Shown here piece by piece: positions 1 to 5,821 of a stretch of DNA of 6,391 bases. Origin of the DNA: Thiobacillus sp. GTDB lineage: Bacteria > Pseudomonadota > Gammaproteobacteria > Burkholderiales > Thiobacillaceae. The stretch covers positions 1 to 6,391 of the forward strand of contig JADMKH010000049.1 of NCBI GenBank assembly GCA_018780025.1. The letters are read 5' to 3'. Every line of letters begins with the position of its first letter. The stretch's first letter is position 1. The notes below the pieces were generated by a model. That model saw only the letters and a list, made by a program, of their open reading frames with translations. It was not told the DNA's origin and searched no databases. The position numbers and the translations under genes are program-made.

Positions 1-466
1 AGATGCCGCCCTGGATGAAGAGCGGCGGATACATCGTCCACCCCCCCGCCACCGCGCCGCCGGGCAACCAGAAGGACACCATCAGGAAAAAACCGGCGAC
101 CGGCAGCAGCCAGAAAGCCCAGTTGTTCATGCGCGGGAACGCCATGTCCGGCGCACCCAGCATCAGCGGCACCTGCCAGTTCGCAAAGCCGGAAAAGGCC
201 GGCATGATCACGCCAAAAATCATGATCAGCCCGTGCATGGTGGTCAGCTGATTGAAGAAATCAGGGTGCACCAACTGCAGGCCGGGCTGGAACAGTTCGG
301 CGCGAATCAACAACGCCATTGAGCCCGCCACGAACAGCATGAAGAGCGCAAAGAAAAGATAGAGTGAACCAATATCCTTGTGGTTGGTGGTGGTCAGCCA
401 GCGCATGATCCCGGTGGGATGCGCGTGGTGTCCGTGGTCGTCGTGGGCGTGTGCTGCATCAGACAT
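1..466 (-). CDS. coxA: Cytochrome c oxidase subunit I, N-terminal part (runs off left edge)
   Basis: Catalytic subunit of a heme-copper terminal oxidase in the inner membrane; the family reduces O2 to water at a heme a3-CuB site and pumps protons. Only the first 155 codons are in the window and no stop is reached. The ATG at 466-464 follows an AGGAGAG Shine-Dalgarno with 7-base spacing and lies 23 bases after the coxB stop. Visible landmarks: the family signature TNHKDIG (residues 27-33); a first membrane helix at about 34-54; H78 in TTMHG, matching the low-spin heme a ligand; D107 and N114 in the PDMAFPRMNN stretch, matching the D-channel proton entry residues; and the GGWTMYPPL motif (141-149). 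The N-terminus is His-rich (six His in residues 6-16). CuB ligands and the K-channel lie outside. The family call is very secure; the oxidase subclass cannot be settled from this fragment. Confidence 0.97.
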   Translation of the reverse strand, partial: MSDAAHAHDDHGHHAHPTGIMRWLTTTNHKDIGSLYLFFALFMLFVAGSMALLIRAELFQPGLQLVHPDFFNQLTTMHGLIMIFGVIMPAFSGFANWQVPLMLGAPDMAFPRMNNWAFWLLPVAGFFLMVSFWLPGGAVAGGWTMYPPLFIQGGI

Positions 467-473
467 GACTGTG

Positions 474-480
474 CTCTCCT
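474..480 (-). promoter_or_regulatory. Ribosome binding site of coxA
   Basis: On the minus strand AGGAGAG lies 7 bases before the coxA ATG, a strong match to the Shine-Dalgarno consensus at ideal spacing. It sits inside the 23-base coxB-coxA gap and fixes the coxA start. The gap has no hairpin or promoter, which supports co-transcription with coxB. Confidence 0.85.
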
Positions 481-489
481 CTCGATTAT

Positions 490-1644
490 TTATTGCGCGG
501 CGGGGGCGGCAGCTTCGGCTGCGCCTCCACGCGCTGAAGCGATCGCTGCCGGCTGTGCGGCGTCGCCCACTTTGTTATCCCATGCATTGCGCTGATAGGT
601 CACCACCGCTGCAATGTCCGCATCTGAAAGCTGGTCTTTAAAAGCCGCCATGGCGGTTCCGGGCTTGCCGTTCAGAACCATGTTGATATGGGCATCGATC
701 GGACCCGTGGCAATCGCGGAGCCGCTAATGGCCGGGAATGCGCCCGGCAGGCCCATGCCGTTGGCCTGGTGGCACGCTGCGCAATTGGCTTGATAAACCT
801 TTTCACCGCGACCGACCAACTCGGCCATATCGAATGTCCTGGTGTTATCAGCCGCAGCAACTTGCGCTGTGCCTTTCTTCCTGGCAACCCAGGCTTTGTA
901 ATCTTCTTCCGACACCACCTCAACCACGATGGGCATGAAGCCGTGGTCTTTACCGCATAGCTCTACACACTGGCCGCGAAAAGTTCCGATTTTGTCGGCC
1001 TTGAACCAGATGTCGCGGATAAAGCCGGGAATCGCATCCTGCTTGGCACCCAACGCGGGGACCCACCAGGCATGCAGCACATCGTTTGCCGTGATCAGCA
1101 AACGCACACGCTTGCCAACCGGCACCACCATGGGCTCATCGACTTCAAGCAAGTAATGCGCACCTTTGGCTTGCGCACCGTTTATCTGCTCTCGCGGAGT
1201 TGCAAGCGCACTGTAAAAACTGATGTCATCGTTCAGGTAGTCATAGCCCCACTTCCACTGATAGCCGGTCACCTTGATCGTCATGTCAGGGTTTGAGGTG
1301 TCCTTCATGTCGATCACCACCTTGGCGGCAGGATAGGCCATCCCCATCAGGACAATAAAAGGAATCACCGTCCAGACCAGCTCGACCGTTGTGTTTTCGT
1401 GGAAATTCGCTGCCTTGTGTCCAACTGACTTGCGGTGCTTGAGCAGCGAATAAAACATTGCGCCGAACACTATGATGAAAATGCCCAGACATACCAACAT
1501 GATGAAATTGTGTAGCTGGAAAACGTCTTGCGCGACCTGGCTCGCAGGCACTTGCAGGTTATATCCATACTCTGAAAACGCTGACTGACTGGTCGTCAGT
1601 ATTGCCGCGCCCACCATTCCTGCCTGTTTCCACATGCTCTTCAT
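490..1644 (-). CDS. coxB: Cytochrome c oxidase subunit II with fused cytochrome c domain
   Basis: Accepts electrons from cytochrome c at the periplasmic CuA centre and passes them to subunit I. The 384-residue protein has a likely Sec signal (about 1-24), two membrane helices (about 45-68 and 88-110), the aromatic YQWKWGYDY stretch (128-136), and a cupredoxin domain. All CuA ligands are present: H191, C226, C230, H234 and M237, with E228 between the cysteines. A linker (about 250-270) leads to a C-terminal class I cytochrome c domain with heme motif CAACH (288-292) and M332 as likely axial ligand. This fusion is the caa3-type arrangement. The protein ends in an alanine-rich low-complexity tail (361-384). 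The ATG at 1644 has G-rich sequence (GGGG, 5 bases away) just upstream; ATG at codon 4 is a less likely alternative. The 80-base gap upstream shows no convincing promoter, so transcription from before the DUF2244 gene is plausible. Confidence 0.97.
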   Translation of the reverse strand: MKSMWKQAGMVGAAILTTSQSAFSEYGYNLQVPASQVAQDVFQLHNFIMLVCLGIFIIVFGAMFYSLLKHRKSVGHKAANFHENTTVELVWTVIPFIVLMGMAYPAAKVVIDMKDTSNPDMTIKVTGYQWKWGYDYLNDDISFYSALATPREQINGAQAKGAHYLLEVDEPMVVPVGKRVRLLITANDVLHAWWVPALGAKQDAIPGFIRDIWFKADKIGTFRGQCVELCGKDHGFMPIVVEVVSEEDYKAWVARKKGTAQVAAADNTRTFDMAELVGRGEKVYQANCAACHQANGMGLPGAFPAISGSAIATGPIDAHINMVLNGKPGTAMAAFKDQLSDADIAAVVTYQRNAWDNKVGDAAQPAAIASARGGAAEAAAPAAQ

Positions 1645-1724
1645 TGCGTCCCCGTCCTCTCGTCCCTGTTATTCGTTTTCGAAGTGGCGTGTCCTGCAAA
1701 TACGCTACAACTTACTGCGCCACG

Positions 1725-2210
1725 TTAACCATGCAACTTGTTTTTCAGGGTGACGGCCAGTTTCAGCCGCGCCTCGTCGCTCAGATAATGTCCGACTTCC
1801 GTTTCCAAACCATGCGATTTCACGCAGAGGTGGCAATTTCTGCCGGGCGTGGCGCAGTCGCATTGCACGTGAACCCACTGACGATTCAGTTCACGGCGTC
1901 CGCTTTGCTTGCCCAACCGCCACTCCAGTACCACCGTGTCGCCATCGATGGTCAGGATTTCATAATTATTCTCACGCGTGCGCAGGGATTCAAGCGCCCA
2001 CGCCAGCAAGCCGATTTCCAGGCCTGCAAATGGCAAAACCATCCAATAACCCTGTACCGCAAATGCAATTGCCGTACCAAAACAGAGAATGACCAGACTC
2101 CAGAATGTGATGCGTTCCTGTGTGCACGTTAAAGAACAGCGGGGACGCGAATAAAAAGTAAACGCGCCTGCCGGACTGCGTGCTCCACCGTTCGCATTCA
2201 TCCGTTCCAT
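1725..2210 (-). CDS. DUF2244 family membrane protein with cysteine cluster
   Basis: Function unknown. The family call rests on the fold pattern: a short N-terminal segment with an RP-x-RSL-like motif (here SRPRCSLTC, 21-29), a helical hairpin (about 33-52 and 55-73) containing YWMVLPFAGLE (55-65), a beta-rich region with WRL and W112, then KSHGLETEVGHYLSDEAR (131-148). Basic residues flanking the hairpin suggest both ends are cytoplasmic. Unusual are seven cysteines in 161 residues: C25, C29, C43, and a CxC-x6-CxxC cluster (C117, C119, C126, C129) with H127. The gene lies 80 bases upstream of coxB on the same strand, so a role in oxidase assembly or copper or heme handling is conceivable, but this is inference. 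The start is uncertain. ATG at 2210 is chosen because homology-like sequence begins after it; ATG at 2201 or GTG at 2258 (preceded by a G6 run at 4-base spacing, 177 residues) are alternatives. Confidence 0.8.
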   Translation of the reverse strand: MERMNANGGARSPAGAFTFYSRPRCSLTCTQERITFWSLVILCFGTAIAFAVQGYWMVLPFAGLEIGLLAWALESLRTRENNYEILTIDGDTVVLEWRLGKQSGRRELNRQWVHVQCDCATPGRNCHLCVKSHGLETEVGHYLSDEARLKLAVTLKNKLHG

Positions 2211-2282
2211 ACTGGAAAAAAGGAAACCTCGTGCGGCAATTAGTCGCAGACAGTACACGATGCCCCCCGCTCACACAAGACC

Positions 2283-2320
2283 GGGAAGCCGTATAAGTTA
2301 TTGATTAGATTATTAAATAT
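2283..2320 (-). promoter_or_regulatory. Possible promoter of the DUF2244-coxB-coxA unit
   Basis: This is the only non-coding stretch with promoter-like base composition upstream of the oxidase block. On the minus strand TATACG (2290-2295) could be a -10 box (4 of 6 matches), with TTTAAT (2312-2317) about 16 bases upstream as a poor -35 (3 of 6). TTTAAT and GATAAT in the same AT-rich tract could themselves be -10 elements. None of the pairings is strong; the call relies mainly on position and AT-richness. Confidence 0.3.
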
Positions 2321-2322
2321 CG

Positions 2323-2352
2323 TTATTATCGAGTATTCTAATATGATAATAA
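2323..2352. repeat. AT-rich inverted repeat over the bioD stop codon
   Basis: TTATTATC at 2323-2330 is perfectly complementary to GATAATAA at 2345-2352, separated by 14 bases that contain a second small dyad (TATT at 2334-2337, AATA at 2340-2343). The bioD TAG stop (2338-2340) lies in the centre. The stem is almost pure A-T and has no U-tract after it, so it is not a classical intrinsic terminator. It could be a weak transcript end, a protein binding site, or chance in AT-rich DNA. Confidence 0.45.
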
Positions 2353-3018
2353 ATCAGGCAGCTTCAGCCATGGGGCAATGCCTGTCGGTGCAACCGGTGC
2401 AGGCATAAAGTGCTGCACGCCCAGGCACGGTTCGGGCAAACGCACATGCAGCGCAGCAAGATTTTTCGCCTGTTGCGCCATCGTCGGGTCGATATGATTG
2501 CCAACCCATCCGGCCCAGCGAACGTCACGACTCAAAACGGATTCGGCCGTCAGCACCGCATGATTGAGGCACCCCAGGCGTAGCCCCACCACGAGCACAA
2601 CCGGCAATCCCAGACGTTGCGCGAGGTCGGCCATATCCTCGTGTTCGTTCAGGGGAACCCGCCATCCTCCTGCGCCTTCCACCACCACCACGTCAGCCAT
2701 TGCGGCAAGACGAGCATAGGCTTCGGCAATGCGGGCTATTTCAATTGTTACGCCCGCCTGTTGCGCCGCGACATGCGGTGCAATCGGCTCGGAAAAAGCA
2801 TAGGGATTCACATCGGATACGTTCGCTGCCACGTTGGCCGCCTGCATCAGCGCCACCACATCTTCATTCAGCTCGCCGGGTTCGTTGCCCGCCGACACCG
2901 GCTTCATCGCCGCGACCCGCAGGCCTTGCGCGCGCAAGGCCTGAATCAGCGCCACAGCGACCCGGGTCTTGCCGACGCCGGTGTCGGTACCCGTAACAAA
3001 GAACCCGCGTGCCGTCAT
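2338..3018 (-). CDS. bioD: Dethiobiotin synthetase
   Basis: ATP-dependent enzyme that forms the ureido ring of dethiobiotin from 7,8-diaminopelargonic acid and CO2, in the cytoplasm; penultimate step of biotin synthesis. The 226 residues match the usual family length. Visible motifs: the Walker A-type loop GTDTGVGKT (10-18), the substrate-binding KPVSAG (39-44), N51-E-D53 in the position of the metal and phosphate region, VEGAGG (113-118), and N174 in WVGNHIDP, matching the nucleotide-base-binding Asn of the E. coli enzyme. The ATG at 3018 shares an ATGA with the bioC stop (4-base overlap), implying translational coupling. It is the last gene of the biotin operon, and its final codons (about 2341-2355) already belong to an AT-rich island. 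The family assignment is secure. Confidence 0.97.
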   Translation of the reverse strand: MTARGFFVTGTDTGVGKTRVAVALIQALRAQGLRVAAMKPVSAGNEPGELNEDVVALMQAANVAANVSDVNPYAFSEPIAPHVAAQQAGVTIEIARIAEAYARLAAMADVVVVEGAGGWRVPLNEHEDMADLAQRLGLPVVLVVGLRLGCLNHAVLTAESVLSRDVRWAGWVGNHIDPTMAQQAKNLAALHVRLPEPCLGVQHFMPAPVAPTGIAPWLKLPDLLSY

Positions 3019-3935
3019 GCCAATCCCAATTTGCGACGACGTGTTTCGATATTGAATTCGATGACCTGGCGACCATCCTCGCGTCGCTTTTTATCGCCCG
3101 CCCAGGCATGGCCGTAGATCACCTCGAAGGTGGCCGGCAGACGTCCATCCTGCCGATGCGTTTCGTAGGCCTGCTCCAGTCGCGCCCACGCCGACTTGCC
3201 GAGCAGGCCGCGTTTGCGCGAGGCGGCGGCGTTGTGCGCGCCGATGCCCTTGAGGTCGCGCATCAGGATTTTGAGGTCGGCGTAGGTCAGCGTCAGCATT
3301 TCCATTTCCATTACCGGGCTGGCAAATCCGGCATGGATGAGCATGTCGCCGATGTCGTGCAGATCGATGAAGCGGTTGACGTGCGGTGCGTCGTCAACCG
3401 CCGCGAAGGCGGCGCGCAATTCCTTCAGGGTGTCGGGGCCAAAGGTGGCAAAGATCAGCAAGCCGCCCGGCGCCAGCACCCGATGCAATCCCTTGAGCGT
3501 CGCTTCAAGATCGTGCGCCCATTGCAGGGCCAGGCTGGACCAGACGAGATTCATGCTGTTATCCGCCAGCGGCAAGCGGTCCATATCTGCGCAGATTGCG
3601 TGGTGCGGCTGACCGTCACGCTTAAGCACAGTGGACAGCGCGCGCTGCGCCCAGCCCGGTTGCGGTAGCCGCGCCCTCGCTGCGTGCAGCATGGCCGGCG
3701 CGATATCGAGCGCACACAGCTCGGCCGTCGCGTAACGCTGGTGCAAATGCGCAAGACCGTAACCGGTCCCGCTACCGACATCGAGCACGCGTTCGGGTTG
3801 CAGCGTCATGAAGTCCAGCCGCGCCAGCAGGCGGTCGCACACCTCGCGCTGCAATACGGCATGCGCATCGTAACTGGCGGCGGCATGATCGAAGGCGCGG
3901 CGCACTTCGGCAAAATCGAGTTCGGCTTCAGCCAT
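3015..3935 (-). CDS. bioC: Malonyl-ACP O-methyltransferase
   Basis: SAM-dependent methyltransferase that caps the free carboxyl of malonyl-ACP, letting fatty acid synthase elongate it to the pimeloyl stage. The 306-residue class I Rossmann protein shows the BioC start RRAFDHAAASYD (12-23), SAM motif I LDVGSGTG (51-58), the acidic residue D77 ending the second strand, ADMDRLPLADNSMNLVWSS (116-134), the post-motif FGPDTLKELR (165-174) typical of BioC, and the C-terminal VIYGHAW (272-278). It is longer than the 251-residue E. coli protein: the region before YGHAW has extra length and a basic tail (279-306, rich in K and R) follows. The ATG at 3935 overlaps the bioH stop by 8 bases, with AGGA about 10 bases upstream inside bioH. 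The neighbours bioH and bioD confirm the role. Confidence 0.95.
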   Translation of the reverse strand: MAEAELDFAEVRRAFDHAAASYDAHAVLQREVCDRLLARLDFMTLQPERVLDVGSGTGYGLAHLHQRYATAELCALDIAPAMLHAARARLPQPGWAQRALSTVLKRDGQPHHAICADMDRLPLADNSMNLVWSSLALQWAHDLEATLKGLHRVLAPGGLLIFATFGPDTLKELRAAFAAVDDAPHVNRFIDLHDIGDMLIHAGFASPVMEMEMLTLTYADLKILMRDLKGIGAHNAAASRKRGLLGKSAWARLEQAYETHRQDGRLPATFEVIYGHAWAGDKKRREDGRQVIEFNIETRRRKLGLA

Positions 3936-4674
3936 GGATAAAACGTCCTATTTCTGCGGCCACTTCATCGCCGTGCGACAAATGCGGTGCGTGCGCGGCG
4001 CGCTCAATTTCACAATGCTGCGCGTGGGGTAAATGATCGGCCAACCACACGCCGGCTGCGGCCGGCGTGAGCGTATCGAGTCCGCCATGGAGCACCAAAG
4101 CCGGTTGCATCAAACGGGGTAATTCAGCGCGCAGGTCGGTCATGCACAACAGTTCCAGCCCCTGCTTCAGCGCGTCGCTGTCGCTGTTTGGCGCGTCCAG
4201 TAAAGCCGCGCGCAGCTGCTGTAACAGCGCCTTCTGGTCTGCCACGCCACGCGTCTGCAAACTCAGAAATCTCAGCAACGTGGATTGCGTGTCACTGAGC
4301 AAGTCAGCGCCAAAAGTCTGTAGAGCAGGCAGGGCCATGCCGTACGCCCAGTCATCCGACGTAACAAACCTGGGGGTGGACGACATCACAATCAAACGCG
4401 CAACGATGTCGGGATGGTCGATCGCCGCGCGCATCGCCACCTGCCCGCCGAGCGACCAGCCGAGCAGGGTGGAATGCGCCGGCAGCTGGCTGGCCAGATC
4501 GTCCGCCCAGCACTTCAGGGTTTTGTCCGCAAGCACAGCGCGGCCGCCGTGCCCCGGCAAACTGAGCGCACGCACGTCAAAGTCATTGGCCAGACGATTA
4601 ACCAGCTTATCGAACACGCGGGCGTTCATCCCCCAGCCGTGCAGCAACGCAATGACGGGCTTAGGCGAGGTCAT
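3928..4674 (-). CDS. bioH: Pimeloyl-ACP methyl ester carboxylesterase
   Basis: Alpha/beta hydrolase that removes the methyl group added by BioC, yielding pimeloyl-ACP and stopping further elongation. From the ATG at 4674 it is 248 residues (E. coli BioH is about 256). Seen: the oxyanion-side LLHGWGMN (10-17), the LPGHG turn (39-43), the nucleophile elbow GWSLGG with S74, a helical lid (about 104-178), D200 in LHGGLDTLTP, and H228 in RAAHAPH, aligning with the Ser-Asp-His triad of E. coli BioH. The ATG overlaps the bioF end by 14 bases. A TTG four codons upstream (4686) would give 252 residues, but neither start has a clear Shine-Dalgarno, and ATG fits the family better. Placing bioH inside the operon differs from E. 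coli, where it is unlinked. Other hydrolases share the fold, but the context makes BioH nearly certain. Confidence 0.93.
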   Translation of the reverse strand: MTSPKPVIALLHGWGMNARVFDKLVNRLANDFDVRALSLPGHGGRAVLADKTLKCWADDLASQLPAHSTLLGWSLGGQVAMRAAIDHPDIVARLIVMSSTPRFVTSDDWAYGMALPALQTFGADLLSDTQSTLLRFLSLQTRGVADQKALLQQLRAALLDAPNSDSDALKQGLELLCMTDLRAELPRLMQPALVLHGGLDTLTPAAAGVWLADHLPHAQHCEIERAAHAPHLSHGDEVAAEIGRFIHG

Positions 4675-5821
4675 GCAGCGCCGCAATCAGTTGCGCGACA
4701 TCGTCGACGCTGTGCGCGGCCGACAGCGTGATGCGCAGGCGCGCGGTGCCTGCCGGCACCGTCGGCGTGCGGATGGCGGGCACCAGCAGGCCGCGCTGCA
4801 ACAGGTTTTTCGACAGCCGCACCGCGTCGGCATTGGCGCCAATCACCAGCGGCTGGATCGGCGTGCCGGACGGCATCAGCGTGCCACGTTCAAGACCGGA
4901 CAGCCCTTCGCGCAGTTGCAAAATGTGGCCGCGCAATGCAGCTCGGCGCGCGTCGCCCGCCTCGATCTGGCGCAGGCTTTCCAGCAGGCACGCTGCCAGC
5001 AGCGGCGGCGAAGCGGTGGTGTAGACATAAGGCCGCGCCTTCTGCAGCAGCCAGTCGATCACGGTTTCGTGCGTCGCCACCGCCGCACCCGACACGCCTG
5101 CCGCCTTGCCCAGCGTGGCCAGATAAATCACACGGTCGCTGGCGCGGGCGCGCTCGGTCATGCCGCCCCGGCCGCCGCCCAGCACACCAAAACCGTGCGC
5201 GTCGTCGAGATACAGCCAGGCGTCGTAGCGCTCGGCCAGATCGAGCAGCGCATCGACCGGCGCACTGTCGCCGTCCATGCTGAACACCAGATCGGAGACG
5301 ATCATTTTTTTCGGCGCGGCGCTGCTTTCCAGCTGGCCTTCGAGCTGCGCCAGATCGCGATGACGGAAACGGGTGAAGGTCGCGCCGGAAAGCCTGGCCG
5401 CATCGACCAGCGAAGCATGGTTGAGCTTGTCGGCGAACACCTCACTGTGCCGCTCGCACAAGGCAGTCAGCACGCCAAGATTGGCCATGTAGCCGGTTGA
5501 AAACAGCAGCGCGGCAGGCTTGCCGACGAAGTGCGCGAAGGCAGCTTCGAAGTCGTGATGGAAGCGGTGATGGCCGCTGATGAGGTGCGCCGCGCCCGCG
5601 CCGACGCCGCACTGGTCGAGCGCAGTGTGCGCGGCCTGAACCAGCGCCGGGTCGGCGGCGAGGCCCAGATAATCGTTGCTGCAAAACGAGACGACGCGCT
5701 GGCCGTCGATCGTGACGTGGGCGCCCTGCGCGCCATCGAGCAGCAGGCGCCGGCGTTCGAGGTGATCCGCTTTCAGCGCCGCTAGCCCCAGTTGCAGGCG
5801 GGTCAGCGACGAGAACGTCAC
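4661..5821 (-). CDS. bioF: 8-amino-7-oxononanoate synthase (KAPA synthase)
   Basis: PLP-dependent enzyme of the alpha-oxoamine synthase family; condenses pimeloyl-ACP with L-alanine, releasing CO2, to give 8-amino-7-oxononanoate. With the GTG at 5821-5819 as start it has 386 residues, near the 384 of E. coli. Visible: FCSNDYLGL (46-54), the glycine-rich GVGAGAAHLISGH (72-84), H135 in LNHASL matching the PLP-stacking His, D206 and H209 in DDAHGFG matching the cofactor-binding pair, and K239 in TLGKAAGVSGA as the Schiff-base lysine. The GTG shares a GTGA with the bioB stop (4-base overlap), which favours it over an in-frame GTG at 5869 that would lie 52 bases inside bioB and add 16 residues unlike the family. 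No strong Shine-Dalgarno is visible, so coupling to bioB is likely. Confidence 0.96.
   Translation of the reverse strand: MTFSSLTRLQLGLAALKADHLERRRLLLDGAQGAHVTIDGQRVVSFCSNDYLGLAADPALVQAAHTALDQCGVGAGAAHLISGHHRFHHDFEAAFAHFVGKPAALLFSTGYMANLGVLTALCERHSEVFADKLNHASLVDAARLSGATFTRFRHRDLAQLEGQLESSAAPKKMIVSDLVFSMDGDSAPVDALLDLAERYDAWLYLDDAHGFGVLGGGRGGMTERARASDRVIYLATLGKAAGVSGAAVATHETVIDWLLQKARPYVYTTASPPLLAACLLESLRQIEAGDARRAALRGHILQLREGLSGLERGTLMPSGTPIQPLVIGANADAVRLSKNLLQRGLLVPAIRTPTVPAGTARLRITLSAAHSVDDVAQLIAALHDLA

Noticed and set aside
41..47. Run of seven C (G7 on the coding strand) inside coxA, possible frameshift site.
   Set aside because: The reading frame continues correctly through it into the conserved GGWTMYPPL motif, so there is no sign of a frameshift.
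1684..1723. Inverted repeat GTGGCG (1684-1689) / CGCCAC (1718-1723) in the gap before coxB.
   Set aside because: Only 6 bp with a 28-base loop and no U-tract; chance is a sufficient explanation, so it is not called a terminator or operator.
1645..1724. Possible separate coxB promoter in the 80-base gap.
   Set aside because: No -35/-10 pair with acceptable matches and spacing was found by eye.
1602..2132. A 176-codon plus-strand open frame opposite the DUF2244 gene and the coxB leader.
   Set aside because: The minus strand here encodes a recognisable DUF2244 protein; the plus-strand translation resembles no family and also crosses the intergenic gap.
2259..2337. BirA-type or BioR-type biotin operator near the end of the biotin operon.
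   Set aside because: I see no match to the BioR core (TTATCTATAA) or to a BirA-like palindrome, and this is the downstream end of the operon, not its promoter.
3009..3668. A 219-codon plus-strand open frame opposite bioC.
   Set aside because: Antisense shadow of bioC; no family motifs, and no independent start signal that I can see.
4067..5500. A 477-codon open frame on the plus strand.
   Set aside because: It is fully antisense to bioH and bioF, whose catalytic residues are all intact. Its translation is Arg/Gln/His/Ala-rich without recognisable domains, as expected for an antisense frame in GC-rich coding DNA.
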